Source of the DNA: an uncultured Eubacteriales bacterium
GTDB lineage: Bacteria; Bacillota; Clostridia; Christensenellales; CAG-138
Reading direction: 5' to 3'
Assembly (NCBI GenBank): GCA_902801845.1
Contig: CADCJW010000010.1
Coordinates: 64,019 to 123,916 of the forward strand
DNA length: 59,898 bases
Under the pieces are notes generated by a model that was not told where the DNA came from, did not search any database, and was given only the letters and a program-made list of their open reading frames with translations. Positions 43,046 to 51,339 of the stretch are shown here, piece after piece; position 1 is the first letter of the stretch; every line of letters begins with the position of its first letter. The translations under genes and the position numbers were made by a program.

Positions 43046-44245
43046 ATGACCCGCCGCCTGTATTTAGTCGACAGCCATCTGTTTGAAAACGAATGTACCA
43101 TCCTCTCCTGCCAAAAGGTTCAGGAGGGATTCGACGTGATGGTGGACGCAACCGTCTTTTTCCCCAACAAGGGGGGACAGCCCTGCGACACAGGCGCCCT
43201 GGGGGACGTGCGAGTTTTAGACGTACGGGAGGACGGGGAAGAGCTGATCCTCCGCACCGACGGACCGTTGCCCGTGGGGATGAAGGTCCTTGGCCGCATC
43301 GACGAGGCGCGGCGGTTGGACATCATGGAGCAGCACACCGGGGAGCACCTTTTGAGCTGGTGCGCCTATCGGCTCTTTGACGCGGTGAACGTGGGGTTCC
43401 ATTGCGCCCTCAATTACGCCACGCTGGATCTGGACAAGCCCCTGACAGGGGAGCAGGTCGCCCAGATGGAGACCATGGCCAACGACTACGCCCGCCGAAA
43501 TTTGCCTGTCACCGCCGCCATCTATGACAGCGAGGACGATTTGAAGGACGTGCCTCTGCGCAAGCATACCGAGGGACTCACCGCCCCCATCCGGGTGGTG
43601 ACCATCCAAGACGCAGACAGCTGCACCTGCTGCGCTCCCCACGTCCATTCCACCGGGGAGATCGGCGCCATCAAGATCGTTTCCGCCGTGGCCTACAAGG
43701 GGGGCACCCGCATGACCTTCCTCTGCGGGGGGAGGGCCTTAGACTGCTTCCAGCGGCTGCAGACCACGATGGATGCCATCGCCCGCAAGTTCTCCACCGC
43801 CGGGGAGGAAGTCCTCGCCGCCGTGGAGCGGCAGGAAACGGAGCTGAAGGAGCTTAAGAAGGAGAAGGCCGCCTTGACGGCCCGGCTGGAGGAATATCTG
43901 ACCCAGGAGCTGAAGGCCCAGGCGGAGGACGTGAAGGGAAGGAAGCTTCTGGTCCGCATGACCGACACGGACCCCAAGCGGCTCCGGCCTCTGGCCCTCG
44001 CCACCCTGCCGGAGAAGGGCTTGACCCTGCTGCTGACGGAAAAGGGCAGCCAGCTCTCCTACGTCCTCTGTTGCAACGGGCTGAAGCTGGACATGGGCGA
44101 ACTTATCCCTGCGGTGAACCTGGCTTTGGGCGGCAAGGGCGGCGGCCGGGGGACCCTGGCTCAGGGCAGCGCCCCCACCCCGGTGGGCCTTCCTGAAACC
44201 ATGGAGCAGCTCAAAACCTATCTTAGGCAGCGGTTGGCAAATTAA
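43046..44245 (+). CDS. AlaX-type alanyl-tRNA editing protein with DHHA1 domain
   Basis: A 399-residue protein in the long AlaX family. The N-terminal beta domain holds 'FFPNKGGQPCDTG'. The editing site has HTGEHLL (His near 105 and 109) and 'CTCCAPHVHSTGEIG' (Cys and His ligands near 195-200). A coiled coil (about 265-300) leads to a C-terminal DHHA1 domain ending 'GGKGGGRGTLAQGSAP'. It removes serine or glycine mischarged onto tRNA-Ala. GGGAGG precedes the ATG. It is a single gene with no obvious terminator in the 138 bp that follow. Confidence 0.92.
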   Translation: MTRRLYLVDSHLFENECTILSCQKVQEGFDVMVDATVFFPNKGGQPCDTGALGDVRVLDVREDGEELILRTDGPLPVGMKVLGRIDEARRLDIMEQHTGEHLLSWCAYRLFDAVNVGFHCALNYATLDLDKPLTGEQVAQMETMANDYARRNLPVTAAIYDSEDDLKDVPLRKHTEGLTAPIRVVTIQDADSCTCCAPHVHSTGEIGAIKIVSAVAYKGGTRMTFLCGGRALDCFQRLQTTMDAIARKFSTAGEEVLAAVERQETELKELKKEKAALTARLEEYLTQELKAQAEDVKGRKLLVRMTDTDPKRLRPLALATLPEKGLTLLLTEKGSQLSYVLCCNGLKLDMGELIPAVNLALGGKGGGRGTLAQGSAPTPVGLPETMEQLKTYLRQRLAN

Positions 44246-44383
44246 CCAATAAGCGGCTGTGACGCGGGATCGGATCAGATGCCCAAAGCACAAAGCAATT
44301 TGTTGTGCGGTCGATTTTCAAATTCTTTGCAGCTGAATGTCTATATCATTTTCTGAACAGGGCAATAGACGTTCCCGTAATCT

Positions 44384-46231
44384 CTATTTTCTGGTGTGAA
44401 GATCCGTTTTCGAATCGGTCTCTGGTTCGATTGGTGCAGTCAGCCGTTCATAGAAAACGCGATAATACGGTTCTTCTTCACAAAGAATTGCTTTGATGCC
44501 TGCAATCAGCTGCTGATCGTCCAAATACGCTGTGACCAAAGGCGAAAAACGTTTACGCGCCTGAGCGATGACTTCTCCAACGGTTGCGTCAACGCTCCTG
44601 TCCTCCTGATCCATTATGTAGGCGACTACGGCGACGACATCCGTCATCTGCCGGTAAGGAGAATCGCTGCGGATATACGCCTCAGGATATCCTCCTGCAC
44701 CGTTATACCAGCGATGATGTCCGAGAGCAACGTCCGCAAACCGATGAGTCGATTCGCAGCGAGCGAGATCATCATGTCCTGCCACTGTATGAAGCTGAAA
44801 AATGCGGTCCTCCGTTTCGAACAAATTCCGCGTTTCCAGCATGCGCGCCATGTTAAGCTGAATGAGTCCCAAATCATGATAGCGGCCGCAATCTTCCGCA
44901 TACGCCAAAATAGCCTTTCGACGCTCCCTTTCGTCTGTATACCCCTCAAACAAAGGGATATCGTTGAAGAACAAGGGCTCCGCAGCAAGGATCGTCTCCA
45001 CAAAAAGCCGTGTGATCGCCGCAGCCTGTTCAGCACGGATCGCCTGCGCGCCGGCAAAACGCTGCATCATATCCTGGAGCACTTCCCTGAAGGGCAGAAC
45101 CTCCGGTATCTCGTGATAACTCGTCATGACCAGACGGACGATATAGGCTAAATAATCTGCAGTATCACCTATGGGGCAAGTCATCAAGGTCTTCATCATC
45201 TTGACGTATGCCTTTTTCAGCACTTCCCGCGGATGTGCCGCAGCCTGAGCGGATGGGTTATCTCTCAAGAGACGTCCATAATAAATGGCCAACTGCACGT
45301 TTGCATATATGCCGGAAATGGAGTAGTCGTTGTAGGGCGTTTGCTCGATCAGATGTTCCATACGGCCTAAGGTCGTTTCCAAATCAACGAAGCCGCAGCT
45401 GTATTCCATTTCATAGTACGGCCAAAGCCAGCGTATGTCGGGGTTCTGGGCGTCGGCCTCCGGTTTGAACACTTCGTAGCAGGATTCGAGGATCAATTCC
45501 AGTTCCTGCTTGGACAGGTCCCCTTTCGAGAGCGTCGAGCGATTCGCGCTCATTTGTTGATTGGAGCGGCGCAGAAAAACATCCCACGGAAGCGAAGGCT
45601 CCAACGCGCGATAGTGTTCGTCCTTAAGTATCTGCAGCACGCGGGCCGTGATGGCAACGCGGCGTTTGCGGTCGTCGCTGCAAATGGCAATGTTCGCGAG
45701 GGCACGGATGATATAGCCACGAGTTTCCGCGTCGGGAATCTCTTCAAAGAATTTCATGTAGGACCCTGCTTCCGTGAAAACCATTTCATTTCGGAAGCGA
45801 AACGGACTTGCGTGCTCCTTGTCGACACCTTCCACCGCGCGGTCCATATAATAAAGCCCCATTCCCAGCTTGTACAGTTCCGAAATGATGCGGTTCCTGT
45901 CACGCCGCACACGGTACAGGCTCAGCAACGCTTCATGGATGGACACGTACACCCCGCAATCCAGATTTGTTTTCCAATCCAATAGGGCATCCGCAAAGGC
46001 GATGAGTTCATCTATACATTCCTGATTCGCCTCATGCAGTTCGTCCAAGGTTGGGAAAAGATTCCGGTTCAAAAGCTCGATATTCTCCCGTTTCAGGCGC
46101 AGCATACGTTGCCGATTGCTCTTCTCAATGGCAAACCAAGTGCTGAAATCCGTCCTTGGCACACGGTAAAAATCGCCAAGCCGCATGATCTCTTGCGCAT
46201 TTTCGATATATTGCTGCTGATAGGGTTGCAC
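44384..46231 (-). CDS. HD-GYP-like protein with long helical N-terminus
   Basis: 615 residues, soluble. The first 430 residues are helical, with a tetratricopeptide-like look but no named domain. The C-terminus resembles HD-GYP phosphodiesterases: HD at 452-453 (HDLGL; the usual HDIGK Lys is Leu), His 481, HH at 505-506 and GGYP at 513-516 in 'HHRWYNGAGGYP', where HD-GYP proteins usually have HHExxDGxGYP. Metal ligands are largely kept while the signature is altered, so cyclic-dinucleotide hydrolysis is plausible but uncertain. GTG start after AGAGGAGA. It follows the kinase gene and may be its effector. Confidence 0.7.
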   Translation of the reverse strand: MQPYQQQYIENAQEIMRLGDFYRVPRTDFSTWFAIEKSNRQRMLRLKRENIELLNRNLFPTLDELHEANQECIDELIAFADALLDWKTNLDCGVYVSIHEALLSLYRVRRDRNRIISELYKLGMGLYYMDRAVEGVDKEHASPFRFRNEMVFTEAGSYMKFFEEIPDAETRGYIIRALANIAICSDDRKRRVAITARVLQILKDEHYRALEPSLPWDVFLRRSNQQMSANRSTLSKGDLSKQELELILESCYEVFKPEADAQNPDIRWLWPYYEMEYSCGFVDLETTLGRMEHLIEQTPYNDYSISGIYANVQLAIYYGRLLRDNPSAQAAAHPREVLKKAYVKMMKTLMTCPIGDTADYLAYIVRLVMTSYHEIPEVLPFREVLQDMMQRFAGAQAIRAEQAAAITRLFVETILAAEPLFFNDIPLFEGYTDERERRKAILAYAEDCGRYHDLGLIQLNMARMLETRNLFETEDRIFQLHTVAGHDDLARCESTHRFADVALGHHRWYNGAGGYPEAYIRSDSPYRQMTDVVAVVAYIMDQEDRSVDATVGEVIAQARKRFSPLVTAYLDDQQLIAGIKAILCEEEPYYRVFYERLTAPIEPETDSKTDLHTRK

Positions 46232-46246
46232 CGCCGTCTCCTCTCT

Positions 46247-47944
46247 TTATACCAGCTGCTGCAGGGCCTTCATCAAAAGCTGGATATCGATGGGCTTGGA
46301 AAGATGACCATCCATGCCGGCATCCCTCGCTTTGGATATATCCTCGGCGAACGTATTTGCCGTCATGGCGATGATTCGTACGCGACTTGCATCGGCCCGT
46401 TGGCTGGCACGGATGGCGCGTGTCGCCGCATAGCCGTCCATCACAGGCATCTGAATATCCATGAGGATCAGGTCATAATATCCCTCCGCCACGCTTTCAT
46501 AGATATCCACGGCCTGCTTCCCGTCTTCGGCCGTATCGACGGAAGCGTTCGTCATGCTCAAAAGCTCCAGAGCGATCTCCCGATTGATCATGTTATCCTC
46601 AACCAGTAAGATATGTTTTCCCGATAAATCGGGGGAATTGAACGCATTTTCTTGCTCCGTCGTGGAAGCAAGCGCATCGTTCAGTCCGTTCAGCAGCGTT
46701 TTTTTGAATACCGGTAAAGGAAGGAAATGATAGATGCCGGAACGGTTGGCGCGATACTCTATCTCGGCCCAGTTGTGCTCGTCGATCAAGATCAGCACAA
46801 GCTGGGGGAACGATTGTGTCAAGTAAGAAGCAAGATCAAAGATTGAGGTGGCCCCACCCGCCTTCTTGCCAAGGATAACAGCATGAAACTCTTTTTCGTG
46901 ATACCCTGCGTCGGTCAGCTCAAGGATCGCTTCTGAGGACGAGTTGACGATCTTATGATCGATCCCATACTCCTCAAAATAGCGTTCGTAAACCTCCCGT
47001 TGCTCCTCATCGGCTTCAATAACCAAAATACGCTTGCCGGTCAGGGATTCGGTATTCAGAGGGAAGCGTATGGCCTGCAAAGGAATTTGAATGGAAACCG
47101 TGGTGCCTGCCCCGAGCTCACTTTCAATTTGGATGGAACCACCCATGGCATCCACCAACTTTTTGACGATGCTCATGCCGAGGCCGGTCCCTTCGATCTT
47201 GGATACGGTCGAAGACGCCACCCGCTCAAAAGGATCAAAGATATGCTCCAGAAAATCCGGACTCATGCCGATGCCGTTGTCCTTGCAGCGGAAGCACAGC
47301 ATGCAGCGATCGTCTTTCAGCTCCTCAAAAACGGACACGGTGATCCTGCCGCCGTCATTCGTATATTTAGCCGCATTGTTGATGATATTGACGTAAATCT
47401 GTCGGAGGCGTCTGGGATCGCCGCGAAAAACCTCTTCCGGTATATCCCCCATTTGGAACGTAAACGTATGGTTTTTCTTCGTCATCTGTGGGTAAATGAT
47501 CGTCAGCGTATCGTGGAGCAAGTCGCTCAGGGAAAACTCCTCGTTTTCAATTTTCATCTTGCCTGAATTGATGCGAGACATGTCGAGGACGTCGTTGATC
47601 AGGCTAAGCAGATGGGAGCTAGCAACTTCTATTTTGTTCAGCGCATCCACTACGCGCGATTTTTCGTCGATATGCTTTTTGGCTAATGCCGTCATGCCAA
47701 CGATCGCATTCATCGGGGTGCGTATATCATGGGACATGTTGGACAGAAATTCTTCTTTTGCTTTGTTCGCGCTTTGCGCTTCAGCCAACTCCGCGCGCAG
47801 GGATTGCACCAAGACATCATCGCACAAAAGAAGCGTCGATCCATCCGGCAGCGGCAATCTTTCCGTTGCGTTGGTCCTTTCAAACCCTTCTGTTTGAAAA
47901 GCGATGCTTCCCTCACTGTCTATAATCGCGAATGATTTTGCCAT
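46247..47944 (-). CDS. cytoplasmic hybrid histidine kinase
   Basis: 565 residues and no membrane segment. A short N-terminal sensory part (about 1-45) is followed by a coiled coil, HisKA with phosphoacceptor His 72 (MSHDIRTPMNAI), and HATPase_c with N-box 'NIINNAAKYTND', G1 'DNGIGM' and G2 'GTGLGMSIV'. A first receiver-like domain (about 305-420) has lost its phosphoacceptor ('AVILGKKAGG'). An intact C-terminal receiver follows (about 445-562) with Asp 496 in 'LMDIQMPVMDG'. It should autophosphorylate and pass phosphate to its own receiver, with output by interaction. AAAGGAGA precedes the ATG. The HD-GYP-like gene follows after 15 bp. Confidence 0.9.
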   Translation of the reverse strand: MAKSFAIIDSEGSIAFQTEGFERTNATERLPLPDGSTLLLCDDVLVQSLRAELAEAQSANKAKEEFLSNMSHDIRTPMNAIVGMTALAKKHIDEKSRVVDALNKIEVASSHLLSLINDVLDMSRINSGKMKIENEEFSLSDLLHDTLTIIYPQMTKKNHTFTFQMGDIPEEVFRGDPRRLRQIYVNIINNAAKYTNDGGRITVSVFEELKDDRCMLCFRCKDNGIGMSPDFLEHIFDPFERVASSTVSKIEGTGLGMSIVKKLVDAMGGSIQIESELGAGTTVSIQIPLQAIRFPLNTESLTGKRILVIEADEEQREVYERYFEEYGIDHKIVNSSSEAILELTDAGYHEKEFHAVILGKKAGGATSIFDLASYLTQSFPQLVLILIDEHNWAEIEYRANRSGIYHFLPLPVFKKTLLNGLNDALASTTEQENAFNSPDLSGKHILLVEDNMINREIALELLSMTNASVDTAEDGKQAVDIYESVAEGYYDLILMDIQMPVMDGYAATRAIRASQRADASRVRIIAMTANTFAEDISKARDAGMDGHLSKPIDIQLLMKALQQLV

Positions 47945-48187
47945 AAGCCCTGTCTCCTTTGGTGATGGCTGATATGGATTGGTGTAAGCAACAAGCTACA
48001 AAGACGTCCTGTAAAGCAGCAGCACAAAGTCGTAAGCGTTTAGCGCATCGAATAGATTTTAAAAAACGGCATCTTGGACTGCCAGTCGCAACAGGAGGAA
48101 GTAAAACGATTCGTTGTTCGAACATCTGCTCCATACGCTTTCCATGCGAAGCGGTCAGCACGATCTCTTCCCACCTAAAACAATGGT

Positions 48188-49546
48188 TTAGTCCTCCCCA
48201 TAGAACGTATATCCGTTTTTCCCGCGCTCCTTAGTTATGTAAAGGGCAGTATCCGCGTCCTTCAATATGTCGTTCGTGGGGTTCTGCCGATCTGAAAAGG
48301 CCACTCCTATGCTCAGCGTGATGGGCGGCAGCCCGTCGGATGTATCCAGAAGCATTTTCCGTATCCGGTTGATCTTCTCCTCCACCAAGGGACGCATATC
48401 ATTGGTTGCATGCACCATGAGTACCGTGAACTCATCTCCGCCGAACCGACAGACATAATCCTCGTCACGGAAATTGTCCGCCAAGACTCCGGCGACCTTT
48501 TTCAGCACCAAGTCACCCATATCATGGCCGTATTGGTCGTTGAATTCCTTAAACCGGTCCACATCGAAAATGAACATAGCCTGAGCGCGACCACGGGTCG
48601 TCTGCTTGGCCTTTTCGAACGCACCCCGGTTGAACAGCCCCGTCAGCGCGTCATGGGTCGCCTTATATGCCAAAGCCTCCTGGTTCTCCTGGCTCCGGGA
48701 GCGCGCCTCGTTGTACATCCTGGACACGAACCGCAGCTCATATGCCCCACTCTCCTCGACGAGCCGGTCCTCCTGAATGGCCTTCACCAGAGCGTTGATC
48801 GGACGGATGATCGAATGCGCATTATATAGAACGAGGAAGATGACCACCATCACCATGATTGCAATCAGCAGAGTCTGGGCGGTAAGAGCGTTTTCCATCC
48901 GACTGGTGCTCTTTTTCTGGGTGGCTTCCATCTCCCCGATGAGCGCCTGCTCACAGAGGGACAAGTTTTTACGGATATCCTCTTTATAGGCCTGGTACGT
49001 CTCGTCAAAGAGCATCTCCCGGGCCTTGACCAGTTTCTCTTCCGCGGACAAGGCTTCGTCCTCGACGGTGAACGTAACAGTCCCCAGAGCAGACGGCAGC
49101 GTTTCTATGTCGAGATCGTTCCCCGCCGCAGCCAGTCTCATGGCATAGCGCTCGATCTCAGCCAGTTCATTGGATATCTGCAGGGCGGTGCTGAGGTAGC
49201 GGATGCCGTCTGAACCGGAAATGGATTCCTTCATGCTTTCCACGGCCAGGTCTCGCCGCCGACTCATCTCCACTTCGTAGAAGAAGTCCTTGGCGCTCTC
49301 AGGATCCCCGGTCACAACGAACGTGCGTACCCGGTCAGTCAGGTAGTCGGAGCCAGCCTGAATGTCGGCCACATCCTTCCTGGCCTGGATGTATCTCTCC
49401 GTGGCTTTTTCGAGCTCGTAGAAGTTTCTGTTGGTGAACAACAGAGCCATGATTAGGACCACGCCTAACATGACTGCAACCACGATCATTATCCGATTCA
49501 GCTGTCGCAAACGAATACCTCTTTGTTTGTTGTTTCGATCCTCCAT
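48188..49546 (-). CDS. membrane diguanylate cyclase with HAMP-like segment and GGDEF domain
   Basis: A 452-residue protein: two membrane segments (about 13-37 and 210-233) enclose an extracytoplasmic helical four-helix-bundle-like sensor, then a HAMP-like stretch and a GGDEF domain. The active site is intact (GGDEF at 369-373), and an I-site RxxD (RDED) lies five residues upstream, so it should make c-di-GMP and be product-inhibited. I chose the ATG at 49546, 13 bp after the preceding stop, because GAGGGT lies upstream; a longer reading would overlap the neighbouring gene. Confidence 0.9.
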   Translation of the reverse strand: MEDRNNKQRGIRLRQLNRIMIVVAVMLGVVLIMALLFTNRNFYELEKATERYIQARKDVADIQAGSDYLTDRVRTFVVTGDPESAKDFFYEVEMSRRRDLAVESMKESISGSDGIRYLSTALQISNELAEIERYAMRLAAAGNDLDIETLPSALGTVTFTVEDEALSAEEKLVKAREMLFDETYQAYKEDIRKNLSLCEQALIGEMEATQKKSTSRMENALTAQTLLIAIMVMVVIFLVLYNAHSIIRPINALVKAIQEDRLVEESGAYELRFVSRMYNEARSRSQENQEALAYKATHDALTGLFNRGAFEKAKQTTRGRAQAMFIFDVDRFKEFNDQYGHDMGDLVLKKVAGVLADNFRDEDYVCRFGGDEFTVLMVHATNDMRPLVEEKINRIRKMLLDTSDGLPPITLSIGVAFSDRQNPTNDILKDADTALYITKERGKNGYTFYGED

Positions 49547-49559
49547 GAAGGCACCCTCT

Positions 49560-50045
49560 TTAATCCGCCCAACTGGGTTCTTCCCCATCCTCAGATGTGC
49601 TCACCGTGTCCATGGCGTTTTCGATCAGCTTGACCATTTCCCATACGGAGCGAAACTGGATGGTCTTGTCCGCCTCCATCCAGGTTATCCGTCCCTGCCA
49701 GCTGCTGTTCTGCCTGTGTTGGACGCGAATGATAAAGGTTCCGATGTCGCCGTGCTTTTGGAGCAGTTGTTCGTCGCTCATAATTTTTGTCCTTTCCTGA
49801 TGGGATACGTAGGGTTTGTTCTGAGGGAAGAAGTTGCGTTCGTTCGTGCCCGGATGCGGAAACTGCAGCTCATCGAAGAATTTTTCCATGAGCAGCGTCA
49901 TCTGCCCCAGATCCATGAAGCCTGTCGGTTCCGTCTTGTAGCTGTGGTAAAACACCCCGCTGAGCTCGCAGCCGTGCCGCTCGTTGACGCACAGGACCAC
50001 GCCGTTAGGGGCGCCTATATACCATTGGGAAAACGTTTGCTCCAA
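49560..50045 (-). CDS. conserved-looking small protein of unknown function in the signalling island
   Basis: 161 residues, soluble, no signal peptide. Two blocks stand out: 'WYIGAPNGVVLCVNERHGCELSGVFYH' near the start, and 'FIIRVQHRQNSSWQGRITWMEADKTIQFRSVWEMVKLIENAM' near the end. I do not recognise the family. It lies between the SARP-like regulator and the diguanylate cyclase in one run of genes, so it may be a receptor or adaptor of that system. A TTG at 50045 has AAGGAG at good spacing; the GTG at 50051 directly abuts the same RBS and is less likely. Confidence 0.6.
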   Translation of the reverse strand: MEQTFSQWYIGAPNGVVLCVNERHGCELSGVFYHSYKTEPTGFMDLGQMTLLMEKFFDELQFPHPGTNERNFFPQNKPYVSHQERTKIMSDEQLLQKHGDIGTFIIRVQHRQNSSWQGRITWMEADKTIQFRSVWEMVKLIENAMDTVSTSEDGEEPSWAD

Positions 50046-50057
50046 AGGCACCTCCTT

Positions 50058-51257
50058 TTACGGCGTCCAGAAAACGCTGTTCACGTAGTACTCTATGCTG
50101 GTCCGTTGCCGCCCGGTGAGAAAGCGCGCGTTGATGCGGCGCTGGATTACGTTGCAGTTTTCGCGGGTAGTGTTGATGAGCAGCACCAGGCACTGTCCCC
50201 GTCCATAGCGGCACATGGCGTCGCCCCGGCGGATGGATTGGCGGACGGCATCGCCCATCCGGCTCACCAGCTGATCCAGTTTCTCGCCTTCACGCATCGG
50301 GTTGCCCTTGCTGTCCACGACCGTGCAGAGCATAAGGAAAACGGACTGACCGCCGCGCTCCAGCATCCGCTCCACCATGCGATAGATGCCCAGGAACACG
50401 GGATAATTGCACAGGTACCCGCCCTGTTGCCTGTCCGTGGCGCCAGAAAGCTCTGCTTGGATCTGATCTAAGACCGCATGGCGATACTGCATCTTCTCCC
50501 CTAGTCGGTCAAACTGTTCGAGGAGCCTCTTGGAGGGGTGCAGTCCCTGTTCGTTGAAATAATACTGGACGGTGGTGTCGTAGAGCTTGCGGGCTTCTTC
50601 GCTGCGGCCCAAGGACACCAACGCCTCCATGGTCACGGTCTCCCAGTCAGCCAGAGGGTCTATGCTTGCGGCGTAAAGCCCCAGGCTCTCCATCTGGAAG
50701 AAGTCCTGGTTCATCCGCAGCAGGTCTGTGGCGCGCTCCACGGCAGTGCAGAACATTTCCTTGTATCGGCGCGCCTCCCGCGCCGCCCAGATGGTCCCGG
50801 TCTGTACGGTCAAAAACTCGCCCCCGTAGGCATAGCAGGCGTCCAGATACAGAACCAGCCGCTCGTCCGGGGAGGGAGCCGCCTCAGCACTGCGGAACAG
50901 CCCTTCGAAATACGCCGCGTCTTCTACGGTGGGGATGTCGCCGGACCAGCGGAACACCCCTTTGTCCTGCTCGATGCAGTTCTCCGCAGGCAGGCCGGCT
51001 TTCAAAAGTTTTTTCTTTGTATTGTATATGACGCTCTGGAGGGCATGATGGATATTGCTCATATCCCGGTCTGCGAAGAGCAATTCCTCCAGCCTGTCCC
51101 GAGACACGCCCTTCTCGCCTTCGTGGATGAGCAGCTGCAGCAGGCTGGCGTTCTGGGAATCGCTGGCTTTGGAGCCGCCCGCAACCAACTTCCCGTTCCA
51201 TCGCAGGGAAAAGCCGCCAAGCATACGTACGTAAAGCACATTTTCCTGTTCCTTCAC
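50058..51257 (-). CDS. SARP-like (winged helix + BTAD) regulator with degenerate GGDEF-like domain
   Basis: 399 residues. There is an N-terminal OmpR-like winged helix (about 8-100, 'VRMLGGFSLRWNGKLV ... LLQLLIHEGEKGVSRDRLEELLF'), then a BTAD helical domain (about 115-265, 'FEGLFRSAEAA ... LYDTTVQYYFNEQGLHPSKRLLEQF'). The C-terminal domain (about 285-395) aligns with GGDEF folds. Its RRGD (343-346) matches the RxxD I-site, and CRYGRGQC stands where xRxGGDEF is expected, so it cannot cyclise GTP. A c-di-GMP-sensing transcription factor is the natural inference. GTG start after GGAGG. It lies downstream of the pilus genes and upstream of a diguanylate cyclase. Confidence 0.75.
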   Translation of the reverse strand: MKEQENVLYVRMLGGFSLRWNGKLVAGGSKASDSQNASLLQLLIHEGEKGVSRDRLEELLFADRDMSNIHHALQSVIYNTKKKLLKAGLPAENCIEQDKGVFRWSGDIPTVEDAAYFEGLFRSAEAAPSPDERLVLYLDACYAYGGEFLTVQTGTIWAAREARRYKEMFCTAVERATDLLRMNQDFFQMESLGLYAASIDPLADWETVTMEALVSLGRSEEARKLYDTTVQYYFNEQGLHPSKRLLEQFDRLGEKMQYRHAVLDQIQAELSGATDRQQGGYLCNYPVFLGIYRMVERMLERGGQSVFLMLCTVVDSKGNPMREGEKLDQLVSRMGDAVRQSIRRGDAMCRYGRGQCLVLLINTTRENCNVIQRRINARFLTGRQRTSIEYYVNSVFWTP

Positions 51258-51339
51258 AGCGGACCTCCTTCCTCATCTGCACCTCATGCGCCGTCCCCGT
51301 TGCCTGCGGGACCCGCCGAACAGCGTCTGCCCTGTTTCC

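Noticed and set aside
47913..48161. An 82-codon minus-strand frame between the kinase and the cyclase
   Set aside because: It overlaps the kinase start and its RBS; no RBS of its own. The gap shows nothing else I can support.
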